Below, in pieces: positions 16,852 to 25,050 of a DNA stretch of 49,885 nucleotides (positions are counted from its first letter, which is position 1; every line of letters begins with the position of its first letter). Source of the DNA: Trichlorobacter sp. (GTDB lineage Bacteria; Desulfobacterota; Desulfuromonadia; Geobacterales; Pseudopelobacteraceae); assembly GCF_030247655.1 (NCBI RefSeq), contig NZ_JAOTRZ010000004.1:1-49885 (forward strand), read 5' to 3'. The translations under genes and the position numbers were made by a program. The notes under the pieces were generated by a model. The model did no database searches. It saw nothing but the letters and a program-made list of their open reading frames with translations, and was not told where the DNA came from.

Positions 16852-16949
16852 GACTTCTTTTTGCGCATGTCGCTGATTGCTACGCAAAAGGCGATCACCA
16901 GCAGGATAAAACCGACAAACAGCCAGTCGGCGGTGCTGAAGCCGAACAT
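16848..16949 (-). CDS. 33-residue single-span membrane peptide
   Basis: This very short gene reads Met-Phe-Gly-Phe-Ser-Thr-Ala-Asp-Trp, then a hydrophobic stretch (residues 10-25) and a basic end with Arg-Lys-Lys-Lys-Ser. The layout predicts one membrane helix with the C-terminus in the cytosol. A strong ribosome site (GGGGAGG on the minus strand, about 16956-16962) lies 6-7 nt upstream. The ATG abuts the TPR gene's TAG, and its TGA overlaps the next ATG. These junctions make it a real gene rather than chance. Function unknown; a helper peptide for the adjoining four-helix protein is a guess. Confidence 0.7.
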   Translation of the reverse strand: MFGFSTADWLFVGFILLVIAFCVAISDMRKKKS

Positions 16950-17846
16950 CTAGCACCTCCCCCGTATGGCATCGGCCTTGTCTGTCAGGTTGACCGCCCG
17001 GTAGCATTGTTCCAGAAAGTGGTAGACTCCGGCCATGGGAAACTGAGCGCAAAAGACGGCATCTTCCAGCACATCCTCTACAATGGCGGCTGCCTCGTAA
17101 AACTGGTCGTCCTGATGCTGCTCAAAGGCAACAGAGAGGGCGGTCAGGTAATCCACTGCCGGTACCTTGGGCAGCTCGCCACGCTGGATAGCGGCAATGC
17201 GGGCCTCAAGACTGCGGCGCTCTCCATCCTTAAGTTGTTCAACCAGCGGTTGCCACAACGCAAGGGCCTGATCATAATGCCCCAGTACATAGTGGGTTTC
17301 GCCAAGCTGATAGCGGGTGTGTAGGTCATCCGGGGCAAGTTCAAGTGAGCGGGTCAGGTATTTTTCTGCTCCGTACCAGGACTGCACCGCCAGGTGGGCA
17401 GCTTCCATCCGGCTCCCTTTTTCCATCAGGGTGCGGCCGATCTCGCGCCACAGTGCGGCATTGTCCTGTTCCAGCAGGGCCATAATCTTCAGCAGGTTGA
17501 CCTTGCGATCCAGATATGGGGAGTCAACCTCTTTCGCATCCAGCATGATCGCTTCACCGCCGATCTCGGCAATGATGTGGGGATAGCCAGTCTGCAGTAC
17601 CCGCGCATAATCGATCCCGTAGGTGCAGTCCGGGTTCTGGCGCAGGGCAAAGAACATTCCCTGTCCGATCTGGTCGTAGCTGGGTGCGCCATGCTCCAGG
17701 GCTGCACGGTAACTTTCCTCTGCCAGGGGGATCGGAAACTCCCACGGAATGTTAACCCGTCCATCGCGGCCGGTGATGTGGAACTCTGCAGGAGGCTGAA
17801 AATAGGTGATCCCGTCCAGCGGGGTTGGTGCAATGCAGTTTTGCAT
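16950..17846 (-). CDS. TPR-containing protein of unknown function
   Basis: A 298-residue soluble protein. The N-terminal third (IAPTPLDGITYFQPPAEFHITGRDGRV) is not recognised. The region about 125-225 has helical pairs resembling tetratricopeptide repeats, e.g. AEKYLTRSLELAPDDLHTRYQLGETHYVLGHYDQALALW, followed by another helical repeat region to the end. TPRs are protein-protein contact modules. The start overlaps the preceding stop by 1 nt (TAATG), and a 33-codon membrane-peptide gene begins right after its own stop. It is probably a scaffold within the AcuC-type operon (inference). Confidence 0.75.
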   Translation of the reverse strand: MQNCIAPTPLDGITYFQPPAEFHITGRDGRVNIPWEFPIPLAEESYRAALEHGAPSYDQIGQGMFFALRQNPDCTYGIDYARVLQTGYPHIIAEIGGEAIMLDAKEVDSPYLDRKVNLLKIMALLEQDNAALWREIGRTLMEKGSRMEAAHLAVQSWYGAEKYLTRSLELAPDDLHTRYQLGETHYVLGHYDQALALWQPLVEQLKDGERRSLEARIAAIQRGELPKVPAVDYLTALSVAFEQHQDDQFYEAAAIVEDVLEDAVFCAQFPMAGVYHFLEQCYRAVNLTDKADAIRGRC

Positions 17847-18691
17847 TAGTGTTGCTCCTCAATCCGGCGGTCCGGAAAGGTGTTTATTCCGGCATCTGCG
17901 CCGATCATTTTGTAGATTCTGATCTCATCCCAGGGGGTATCCAAAATCCCGTCATGGATAGCCCAACTGCGACCCCGCACGGTCTGCCCCATCCCCGGCA
18001 TTCTGAACGGGCTGGAGCCGTCCAGCCGCTGGTACAGTTTTCCTCCAGGCCGGAATTCACGGTCAATCTCCAGCATCAACCGCTTGCCGGTCAGGTAATC
18101 AAAGCCGTAACGTTCATAGCGGATGGCGTTATCATAGGAGAGCGGTTCTCCAATGATTATCTCCATTCCCAGGCTGTCGGTAAACTGTTCCAGCAAGGTA
18201 AAGAACTCACCGAACATCCGCAGACCACGCCTGGTCTGGTGAGGAAACAGCCCGGCCTGCATGGCCCGCACCTCCTCCGGCAGGTTTCTGCCTTGGGAAG
18301 AAAAGTAGTTTACCGCTCCGGCTTCATTTACGTCAACCGCAAAGCGCGGGGCAGTGGGGTCGCAGATGATGCAGAAGGCCAGTTCCATCTGGTGGAACTG
18401 CGTGTCACTCAGTTCAACAAAGAAGACGACGTCAGTATCTTCAGGCCGGGCGCGCACCTCAATCCTGACGAAACTCAGGCCTTCCGGCGCGATTACCCGT
18501 ATCAGTTGATCTTCTGCCGGATTGCAGAACGTGAACGGGTTAAGCTGCAGTATCCGGAACAGGCGTTTGGGGAGCAGTTTTGCGTAGAGGGCCTCTTTTT
18601 CCAGAATGTCCAGCCGGTTGATGGCAGCCAGAGAGGTCAGTGGATGACCATCCCGGCTTAGCATTGGGCTGTTTCCCGGCAGTTTCGGCAT
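17846..18691 (-). CDS. Hypothetical protein with a faint GNAT-like motif, AcuC neighbour
   Basis: No firm family can be named. The 281-residue protein has no signal peptide or membrane helix. The segment DNAIRYERYGFDYLTGK (188-204) resembles the end of GNAT acetyltransferases, where an Asn-x-Ala-x-x-x-Tyr-x-x-x-Gly-Phe pattern precedes the last strands. A GNAT next to a deacetylase would mirror Bacillus acuA-acuC. However, the acetyl-CoA loop (R/Q-x-x-G-x-G/A) is not evident, so this is speculation. It starts on the AcuC stop (TGATG) and ends on the TPR gene start (TAATG), so its dose is tied to both. Confidence 0.6.
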   Translation of the reverse strand: MPKLPGNSPMLSRDGHPLTSLAAINRLDILEKEALYAKLLPKRLFRILQLNPFTFCNPAEDQLIRVIAPEGLSFVRIEVRARPEDTDVVFFVELSDTQFHQMELAFCIICDPTAPRFAVDVNEAGAVNYFSSQGRNLPEEVRAMQAGLFPHQTRRGLRMFGEFFTLLEQFTDSLGMEIIIGEPLSYDNAIRYERYGFDYLTGKRLMLEIDREFRPGGKLYQRLDGSSPFRMPGMGQTVRGRSWAIHDGILDTPWDEIRIYKMIGADAGINTFPDRRIEEQH

Positions 18692-19857
18692 CAGATCAGC
18701 TCCGCCAGATCCCCGCCGATAATAACCGGGAAGACCTGCTTTTTGATGATGTTGATACTGCGCTCCAGTGCGTCCAGTGCAAGACCACGGTCATGTTCAT
18801 CAGCCCAGTGCAGTGCATCCAGCAGCATGGTGTGGGGATAGCCCTGTTGGGTGATCTTTTTGATGAAGGCTGCTGGCAGCCGTGGCGCAAGTGCCACCCT
18901 ATTCATGGCTCCCCAGGCAATGGTCCAGGCCCTGGCGGTGTTCATCAGGTCATAGCCGCCGCCCCCCAGTGCCACCCAGGGGATCTTCAGGGCCTGCAGC
19001 TTGCGCATGATGTAGGCATAGCTATGGGTGGTGAGCTCCAGCCGGGTCAGGGGATCGGTGCGGAAGGCGTCCGCACCGATCTGGGCCACGATGATATCAG
19101 GGTTAAAGGCGGCCAGCAGCGGATAGACCACCTCATCAAAGGCCCGCATGTAGAGAGGATCATCAGTGTGGGCCAGCAGCGGCAGGTTAACGCTGTAGCC
19201 CTGCCCCGGTCCCATGCCGGTCTCATCCTCAAAGCCGGTGCCGGGAAAGAAATAGACCCCGCTTTCATGCAGCGAGATGGTCAGCACCTGGTCATCTGCG
19301 TAAAACCCCTCCTGCACGCCATCACCGTGGTGGGCATCCAGATCAAGGTAGGCCACCCTGCGTCCCTGTTGCCGCAGCCAGTTGATGGCTATCACTGCAT
19401 CATTCAGATAACAGAATCCGGATGCTTTGGCGCGCTGGCCATGGTGCCAGCCACCAGCCAGCGACAGCACGCTGTCAAACTGCTCTTCCACAATCAGGCG
19501 GCAGGCCTCCAGTGTGGCACCTGCCCCCAGTGCGGCATAGTCATAGAGTCCTTTAAAAACCGGACAATCGGCATCACCCAGCCCGAACATGAAATCTGCC
19601 CGTGGTTCATCGGAGGCGCTGAACTCCTTCAGGCGTTGCAGGTAGGCCGGGGTATGGAAGCTGAGAATCTGTTCGTCAGTTACCGGACGACAATCACGGC
19701 GCTCCATGTCGGGCAGATCAAGCAGGCCATAGGCCTCCAGCAGATCCAGGGCCAGACCGTAACGGTGCAGCTGAAACGGGTGGTGGCTGCCGTAGCTGAA
19801 CTGTTCAAAGCGGGATGAGTAGACCAGGGCAGTACGGGACACAGGCGGCTCAGGCAA
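18691..19857 (-). CDS. Histone-deacetylase-family protein (AcuC-type)
   Basis: A zinc-dependent class I/II-like deacylase of 388 residues. The active-site pieces are all present: GGWHHGQ (H138, H139), the metal ligands D174 and H176 in LDLDAHHGDG, D263 in GADAFRTDPL and Y302 in GGGGYD. The length and the order of motifs match bacterial AcuC (acetoin utilisation; deacetylates acetyl-CoA synthetase in Bacillus) and acetylpolyamine hydrolases. There is no acs gene in the window. It overlaps the metalloprotease gene by 8 nt and the next gene by 1 nt. The substrate is unknown; the neighbours suggest a specialised role. Confidence 0.9.
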   Translation of the reverse strand: MPEPPVSRTALVYSSRFEQFSYGSHHPFQLHRYGLALDLLEAYGLLDLPDMERRDCRPVTDEQILSFHTPAYLQRLKEFSASDEPRADFMFGLGDADCPVFKGLYDYAALGAGATLEACRLIVEEQFDSVLSLAGGWHHGQRAKASGFCYLNDAVIAINWLRQQGRRVAYLDLDAHHGDGVQEGFYADDQVLTISLHESGVYFFPGTGFEDETGMGPGQGYSVNLPLLAHTDDPLYMRAFDEVVYPLLAAFNPDIIVAQIGADAFRTDPLTRLELTTHSYAYIMRKLQALKIPWVALGGGGYDLMNTARAWTIAWGAMNRVALAPRLPAAFIKKITQQGYPHTMLLDALHWADEHDRGLALDALERSINIIKKQVFPVIIGGDLAELI

Positions 19858-20722
19858 AGGAGGAGATCAGCGAGGTGATGTCGCGTACAGAACGGTTTGA
19901 TTGGCTGCGACTGGATCTGTTTGATGAAGAAGAGTCAGAGTCTTGGACGGCAGGGTTGCCATAGGCATTTTTAACCTGTGCATCAGTTGTTTTGGAGCCT
20001 GATCGGGCACTACTCTCGCCGGATTTTTCAGGGGCAAGGGCAGCGTCAATCGCCTCTTTGGCCGGATCAACCGGCTGGGCGGCGTCTTGTTCAGGCGCGG
20101 CGCTGTCAGCCTGTACTTTGTCCTGTTGCGCCTCTGCCATTCGACTGGCTGCAGCAGCAGCAACAGACCGGTCCTGGCCTGACGGGTCTGAGGGGGCCAG
20201 GGCAGCCCGGATTACCTGCTGCATACGGGAGATGGTCTCCTGTGGAGTGCGGCCATCAGACATATCAATCTGCACCTCGCCGCCGGTGATATAGCTGCGG
20301 CCATCCGGCCCACGGGTATAGCTGTAGGAGGCAGAACTGGCCAGGTTTCCTCCCACCGCCTTGTGGGCTGCCTCATGGGCCTTAACCTTTTCTTCTGTCT
20401 GTTTCAGTTTTGCGACCTGTGCCTGGATGGCGGGATCTTCAATGCTCTGGCCGGTGACGGTGGTCTTTTCACCCGGTTTTGGGGCTGTTTGAGCAGGCTC
20501 AGTATTGTCGCTGGTTTTCTCAGTCGATTTCGTGTCAGGTTGTTTGACTGAAAGGGTAACGGTGTCTTCTGGAAGTTTAATCCCTGAAGCGGTCGTGGCT
20601 GTAGTGTTCTGTTCAGCACCGGAAGCAGCCTGACGATCTTCCGCGTTTCTGGTGCTGCCAGTCTGTGTTACTGCCGCGTAACCACTGTTGCTGATGCTAC
20701 TCAGGGGATCCATGATCGCCAT
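19850..20722 (-). CDS. SprA-related putative metalloprotease (CJM1_0395 type)
   Basis: A 290-residue protein built of a disordered Thr/Ser/Gln-rich N-terminus (about 5-95), a conserved core and a disordered C-terminal tail rich in Ala, Asp and Ser. The core has VKAHEAAHKAVGG (113-125), a HEXXH zinc-binding motif, followed by a SYTRGPDGRSYITGGEVQID segment characteristic of the SprA-related/putative metalloprotease family (PF12118). The start is the ATG at 20722 or 20713. Catalysis has not been shown for the family as far as I know. It leads the AcuC run and overlaps acuC by 8 nt. Confidence 0.82.
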   Translation of the reverse strand: MAIMDPLSSISNSGYAAVTQTGSTRNAEDRQAASGAEQNTTATTASGIKLPEDTVTLSVKQPDTKSTEKTSDNTEPAQTAPKPGEKTTVTGQSIEDPAIQAQVAKLKQTEEKVKAHEAAHKAVGGNLASSASYSYTRGPDGRSYITGGEVQIDMSDGRTPQETISRMQQVIRAALAPSDPSGQDRSVAAAAASRMAEAQQDKVQADSAAPEQDAAQPVDPAKEAIDAALAPEKSGESSARSGSKTTDAQVKNAYGNPAVQDSDSSSSNRSSRSQSNRSVRDITSLISSFA

Positions 20723-20811
20723 TCCGTTTTACAGCGCCCCGTTGGGATAGACTGCCTTACTGAAAGTATACAAAAATACAGTATAAAACTGCAATAGAAC
20801 AGTGCAGGGGG

Positions 20812-21708
20812 TTACAGTCCGGCCTTGGCCAGCTCTTCCACCAGCTTTTTCTGGCTGCTGTTCAACCCTTCCGGTACATGCACAGCAATCTTAACAAACA
20901 GATCTCCCTTGGCGTTTGAGCCGAGGGCCTTGATGCCGCATCCTTTCAGACGGATCTTGGTGCCGGGCTGGATACCTGCCGGTACCTTGATCCGTTTTGG
21001 CTCTTCAAGGGTGGGTACCTCAAGACTGACCCCCAGGCAGGCCTCGCTGAAACGGATGGTCCGCTCCACAAACAGGTCACCGCCGTCACGGGTAAAGACC
21101 GGGTCATGGGCAACCCGGATATCAAGATAGAGATCACCGTTGGGGCCGCCGTTTTCTCCATCACTCCCTTTACCGGCAATCCTGATCCTGCTGCCGTTAT
21201 CAACCCCGGCCGGAATCTTTACCTTCAGTTCTTCCCGCTGGCCGTTACGGCGGAAGGCCACCAGCCGCTCGCCGCCGGTGGCAGCATCACGAAACCCGAG
21301 ATCAACGGCCAGTGAAAGATCCCCACCCTGACGCGGAGCTCTGCTGAAACCCCGTCCCCCCCCACGACCAAAAGCACCTCCGAACAGACGTGAGAAAATA
21401 TCTTCTCCGCCGCCCATCCCCATATCCTTGAAGGTGCCGGAAAAGTCGAAGTTGCGGAAGATATCCTCCTGGCTGTATTGCTGGTGGAAGTCTGAAGATC
21501 CGAACGTGTCGTATTTTTTACGCTTCTCCGGGTCAGAGAGTACCGCATAGGCCTCATTGATCTCCTTGAACTTCTCCTCTGCCGCTGTATCGCCCTGGTT
21601 ACGGTCCGGGTGGTACTTGACCGCCAGTTTACGGAACGCCTTCTTGATATCATCAGCTGAGGCATCTTTGGCAACACCCAGCGCCTCGTAGTATTCTTTC
21701 TGTGCCAT
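20812..21708 (-). CDS. DnaJ/CbpA-type co-chaperone
   Basis: A 298-residue J protein of the type lacking the zinc-finger region. It has an N-terminal J domain with HPD ([10 protein letters not shown]), a Gly/Phe/Arg-rich linker ([26 protein letters not shown]) and two C-terminal substrate-binding domains ending [12 protein letters not shown]-like. This is CbpA/DjlA-class rather than full DnaJ, as no CXXCXGXG repeats are present. It stimulates DnaK ATPase. The ATG at 21708 is placed 9 nt from AAGGAG; a GTG two codons upstream is too close to that site. It diverges from the hemG/PPOX gene. Confidence 0.93.
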   Translation of the reverse strand: MAQKEYYEALGVAKDASADDIKKAFRKLAVKYHPDRNQGDTAAEEKFKEINEAYAVLSDPEKRKKYDTFGSSDFHQQYSQEDIFRNFDFSGTFKDMGMGGGEDIFSRLFGGAFGRGGGRGFSRAPRQGGDLSLAVDLGFRDAATGGERLVAFRRNGQREELKVKIPAGVDNGSRIRIAGKGSDGENGGPNGDLYLDIRVAHDPVFTRDGGDLFVERTIRFSEACLGVSLEVPTLEEPKRIKVPAGIQPGTKIRLKGCGIKALGSNAKGDLFVKIAVHVPEGLNSSQKKLVEELAKAGL

Positions 21709-21761
21709 GTTCACCTGCTCCTTTCATCCATTCTTATAACAATTTAGGCATGTTTGGGCCA

Positions 21762-21804
21762 ACTGTCAACGTTGCTTGACAGTCCCGTGGGGCCACCGTA
21801 CTAT
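21762..21804 (+). promoter_or_regulatory. PPOX promoter with a perfect palindrome over the -35 box
   Basis: TTGACA (21776-21781) and TACTAT (21799-21804) are 17 bp apart, about 30 bp before the hemG-type start. ACTGTCAA (21762-21769) and TTGACAGT (21776-21783) form a perfect 8-bp inverted repeat with a 6-bp gap, and the right arm covers the -35 box. A dimeric repressor site would fit; the repressor is unknown. Confidence 0.6.
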
Positions 21805-21833
21805 CTTTGTTACCACAGTACGAGAGGACTATC

Positions 21834-23234
21834 ATGAAAAAGGTGCTGGTGATTGGCGGCGGTATCTCCGGTCTTTCCACAGCCTGGCTGCTGGACAAGC
21901 GGGCCAGAGAGGCAGGAATGAGTATTGATCTCTGTCTGCTTGAGCAGGAGCAACAGCCGGGCGGCAAGATTAAATCGGTCCACGAAGAAGGCTTTCTCTG
22001 CGAGTGGGGCCCCAACGGTTTTCTGGACAGCAAACCCCAGACCCTGGAGCTGTGCGCGGCATTGGGGATAACGGAGCGTCTGCACCGCAGTAACGATAAT
22101 GCCCGTAAACGCTATATTTTTACCGGCGGAGAACTGCATCGCCTGCCTGAAAACGGCCCTTCCTTCCTGAGGAGCCGCCTGCTTTCCTGGCCCGGTAAGC
22201 TGCGGTTGCTGGGTGAGCCGTTTGCCGCCAACCCGCCGGGCAATGACGAAAGCCTGGCTGCCTTTGGGCGTCGCCGTCTGGGGGCAGAGGCTCTGCAGAA
22301 ACTGATTGCGCCAATGGCATCCGGCATCTTTGCCGGTGATCCTGAAACCATGTCGCTGATCTCCTGCTTTCCCCGCATTGCTGAGCTGGAACGGGAATAC
22401 GGCGGCCTGTTTGTGGCCATGCTGGCCCTGGCAAAGAAAAAGAAGCAGGAGCGTAAGGAAGGCAAGATCAGCAGTTCTGCTGCCGGACCTGGCGGCACCC
22501 TGACCTCATTCAAGGAAGGAATTCAGTTTTTGACCGACACCCTGGCTGCTCAGCTGGGGGAGCGGGTCAGGACCGGTGTTGCGGTTGCTTCGGTTGCCAG
22601 GGTAGGTGATGGTTGGGAGGTCAGGACCACAGGCGGAGAAACCCTGCAGGCTGATCTTGTGATCTCGGCAGCACCGGCCTTTGCTGCCGCCGACGTACTG
22701 GAAGGGGTTGATGCTGACCTGGTTGCTATCCTGCGTCAGATTCCGTACTCCACCCTGAATGTGGTCTGCTGTGGCTTCAAGACCGAAGGTCTGGGGCATC
22801 CGCTGGATGGCTTCGGCTATCTGGTGCCCAAGGAAGAAGGGCGTACTGTGTTGGGCACGCTCTGGGATTCCAGCATGTTTGAGGAACGGGCGCCAGGTGG
22901 CATGGCACTGTTGCGCAGCATGGCCGGTGGTGCCTGCCGTCCTGAACTGATTGCGCTGCCGGAAGCGGACCTTCTCCAGCGGGTGCGGGATGACCTGCAG
23001 GCGGCCATGGGGATTACCCAAGTCCCTTGTTTTAGCCGGATTATTCGCCATCAGCAGGCAATTCCGCAATACACCGTGGGCCATGGCAAGCGGTTGGAGG
23101 CGATTGAAGGGCGATTGGCAACCCTGCCCGGTCTGCTCTTGACCGGCAACGCCTTCAAAGGGGTGGGGTTGAACGACTGTGTGGCTGCCTCACAGGCCAC
23201 GGTGGATAAGGCACTGACTGTACTTGGAGGATAG
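21834..23234 (+). CDS. hemG: Protoporphyrinogen oxidase (FAD-dependent, HemG/HemY)
   Basis: A flavin amine oxidase-superfamily protein of 466 residues from the ATG at 21834 (AGAGGA at 21822-21827). The FAD-binding GxGxxG region KVLVIGGGISGLSTAWLL opens it, and the end has LLLTGNAFKGVGLNDCVAASQ typical of PPOX. It oxidises protoporphyrinogen IX to protoporphyrin IX, using oxygen in characterised enzymes. Presence of this type in a largely anaerobic lineage is common in Geobacter relatives. The UGA-containing small gene follows 3 nt later. Confidence 0.88.
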   Translation: MKKVLVIGGGISGLSTAWLLDKRAREAGMSIDLCLLEQEQQPGGKIKSVHEEGFLCEWGPNGFLDSKPQTLELCAALGITERLHRSNDNARKRYIFTGGELHRLPENGPSFLRSRLLSWPGKLRLLGEPFAANPPGNDESLAAFGRRRLGAEALQKLIAPMASGIFAGDPETMSLISCFPRIAELEREYGGLFVAMLALAKKKKQERKEGKISSSAAGPGGTLTSFKEGIQFLTDTLAAQLGERVRTGVAVASVARVGDGWEVRTTGGETLQADLVISAAPAFAAADVLEGVDADLVAILRQIPYSTLNVVCCGFKTEGLGHPLDGFGYLVPKEEGRTVLGTLWDSSMFEERAPGGMALLRSMAGGACRPELIALPEADLLQRVRDDLQAAMGITQVPCFSRIIRHQQAIPQYTVGHGKRLEAIEGRLATLPGLLLTGNAFKGVGLNDCVAASQATVDKALTVLGG

Positions 23235-23237
23235 TTC

Positions 23238-23528
23238 ATGAAGATCAGAAAAAAACTGTTTGCCGATTTCGAGTATGAAGAGGTGCTGGACAGCAAGACC
23301 CGTGAACTGATCCGGGTCGGCTGTGCCGTGGCAGTCGGCTGCCCTACCTGACTGAAGAAACACTTCGCCCTGGCGAAGGAAGCCGGCGCCGGGAGCGCCG
23401 AACTGAAGGAAGCCATGGCCTACGGGGTGATCGCCCCGGCTGGCCGGGCAAAGAATTTTGCACTGGAGCTGTTGGAAGAGTTAGAAAGTAAGACGTCCTG
23501 TGGAAGCCCGGATACAAGGCATCCTTAA
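23238..23528 (+). CDS. AhpD/carboxymuconolactone decarboxylase-like selenoprotein (UGA read as Sec)
   Basis: A 96-residue product if the in-frame TGA at 23349-23351 is read as selenocysteine. Upstream of it is GGAGG (23226-23230) and the ATG at 23238. The reading gives VAVGCPT-U-LKKHFALAKEAG, that is a CxxU redox motif (C35, U38) exactly where AhpD-like proteins have CxxC, then the family's helices (ELKEAMAYGVIAP, RAKNFALELLEEL). Downstream coding keeps the family pattern to the TAA, so this is not a pseudogene signature. A hairpin follows the UGA (see the SECIS entry). The product is probably a peroxide- or thiol-linked reductase. Decoding needs SelA/SelB, which are not in this window. Confidence 0.82.
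23352..23386 (+). promoter_or_regulatory. Candidate bacterial SECIS hairpin
   Basis: Directly 3' of the UGA the RNA can fold as CUUCGC (23363-23368) with GCGAAG (23373-23378) around a CCUG loop, 17 nt past the UGA. It can also fold as CUGGC (23370-23374) with GCCGG (23382-23386) around a loop beginning with G, 23 nt past the UGA. Bacterial SECIS elements sit at this distance. The two folds exclude each other, and the sequence does not decide which is used. Confidence 0.5.
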
Positions 23529-23536
23529 CAGTAGTT

Positions 23537-24229
23537 TTACAGCAGTCCTGATTCCACGAAGCTAAAGTAGCCGCCATCCCCGATGATGATATGATCCAGT
23601 ACCCTGATCCCCAGGATTTCACCGGCCTCTTTCAGGCGGCGGGTTATCTCGCGGTCCTCCCGGCTGGGGGCCGGGTCGCCGGAGGGGTGGTTGTGGATGA
23701 AGATCACGGCAGCGGCTGATTCCCGCACTGCCGGGGTAAAGACCTCTCGCGGATGGACAATGGATTGATTCAGGCTGCCTTCTGATACCTGCACCTTGCG
23801 GGTAATCCGGTTCTTTCCGTCCAGCAGCAGGATCAGAAACAGTTCTTTGCGGTTGTCTCGCAGCTCATGGTGAAAAAAGTCAAAGACCTGGGCCGGTGAG
23901 GTAAACCGTTCCAGCGTCTCCAACCGTCGGGCCTGAAAGCGGCTTCCTAACGTAAAGGCTGCCTTGATTGAGGAGGCCTTGGCTAACCCCAACCCCTTGA
24001 TCTGCTGTAGCTCATTTAATTCAGCCTGGGCCAGTTCCCGCAGGTTGCCGTCAAACCGCTCCAGCAGTTCCCGCCCCAGATCAATGGCGCTCTTGCCTGC
24101 TGCAGCATCACCGGTACGCAGCACCAGGGCCAGCAGTTCTGCATCAGATAGGGCAGCAGCCCCACGCTTGAGCAGCTTTTCCCGTGGCCGCTCATCTTCC
24201 GGCCAGTCTTTGATGGCGTTGCTGCCCAT
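23537..24229 (-). CDS. radC: RadC/YicR family JAB-domain protein
   Basis: A 230-residue RadC homologue with an N-terminal helix-hairpin-helix-like region (ELNELQQIKGLGLAKASSIKAA) and a C-terminal JAMM/MPN+ domain, HNHPSGDPAPSREDRE (179-194), with the Zn-binding His-x-His, Ser and Asp in place. The name comes from an old link to recombination repair that is now disputed; the biochemical role is unclear. Its start overlaps the uppP stop by 1 nt (TAATG), and it converges on the selenoprotein gene with 8 nt between. Confidence 0.93.
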   Translation of the reverse strand: MGSNAIKDWPEDERPREKLLKRGAAALSDAELLALVLRTGDAAAGKSAIDLGRELLERFDGNLRELAQAELNELQQIKGLGLAKASSIKAAFTLGSRFQARRLETLERFTSPAQVFDFFHHELRDNRKELFLILLLDGKNRITRKVQVSEGSLNQSIVHPREVFTPAVRESAAAVIFIHNHPSGDPAPSREDREITRRLKEAGEILGIRVLDHIIIGDGGYFSFVESGLL

Positions 24230-25044
24230 TACAGGAAGCCTGACCCTAACAACGCCATAACCCCAATCCCGGCAGCAACACGGTACCAGACAAAGGGCCA
24301 GAGAGTACGGTTCTGTACGAACTTCAGCAAAAAGGCAACGCTGATGTAGCCGACAATCGACGAGACCACTACCCCTACCAACATCGGCATGGCCATGCCC
24401 GGTTCAATGCCATGCTTCACCAGATGAATCCCTTTCAGCAGGGCAGCACCAAATACAATCGGCAATGAAAGCAGAAACGAGAAACGGGCGGCATCAGTGC
24501 GGGCAAGTCCCAGCAGCAGTCCGGCGGTGATGGTAATGCCGGAACGGGACACCCCTGGCACCAGGGCCAGGCACTGGAAACAGCCCACCAGCATGGCCGT
24601 GCCCAGGGTGATTGAGGCAACATCATGAAGTTGCTTGCCATAACGGTCGGAAAGTCCCAGGCCCAGTCCGAACAGGATCAGTGTCAGGGCTATCATTAAG
24701 GGGCTGTTGCGGAAGAGCGCCTCGATCGGTTCTTCCAGTGTTTTGCCAACCACCGCTGCCGGAACAGAGGCCAGCACAATCATCCAGGGCAGGCGCAGTC
24801 TCTTTTGTGCGCCCGACTGATACAGGCCGGTCAGACCATCCTGAGCCAGGCTAACCACATCCTTGCGGAAGTAAAAAAAGATCGCCAGAAAGGTGCCAAA
24901 ATGCAGGGCAACGTCAAAGGTCAGCCCGGAATCGGGCCAGCCCAGCAGGCGGGGGATCAGGATCAGGTGGCCGGAACTGCTGATCGGCAGCACTTCGGTG
25001 GCGCCCTGAATCAGGCCCAGCAGGGCCGCATGGAACAGGTCCAT
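24229..25044 (-). CDS. uppP: Undecaprenyl-diphosphatase (BacA/UppP)
   Basis: A polytopic inner-membrane phosphatase of 271 residues. LGLIQGATEVLPISSSGHLIL carries the first active-site region (Glu and Ser-Ser-Ser-Gly-His), and LALVPGVSRSGITITAGLLLGL carries the second with its arginine. It recycles undecaprenyl pyrophosphate for cell-wall synthesis and gives bacitracin resistance in other species. AAGGAG precedes the ATG by 9 nt. It lies between a DUF2786 gene and radC in one run. Confidence 0.96.
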   Translation of the reverse strand: MDLFHAALLGLIQGATEVLPISSSGHLILIPRLLGWPDSGLTFDVALHFGTFLAIFFYFRKDVVSLAQDGLTGLYQSGAQKRLRLPWMIVLASVPAAVVGKTLEEPIEALFRNSPLMIALTLILFGLGLGLSDRYGKQLHDVASITLGTAMLVGCFQCLALVPGVSRSGITITAGLLLGLARTDAARFSFLLSLPIVFGAALLKGIHLVKHGIEPGMAMPMLVGVVVSSIVGYISVAFLLKFVQNRTLWPFVWYRVAAGIGVMALLGSGFL

Positions 25045-25050
25045 TGGTTG

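Noticed and set aside
20785-20805. Short hairpin CTGCA / TGCAG after the DnaJ-like gene
   Set aside because: Only 5 bp with a modest T run on the minus strand; too weak to call a terminator.
23344-23622. 92-codon minus-strand frame across the radC end
   Set aside because: It is antisense to the selenoprotein coding region and in another frame of radC, with no family resemblance.
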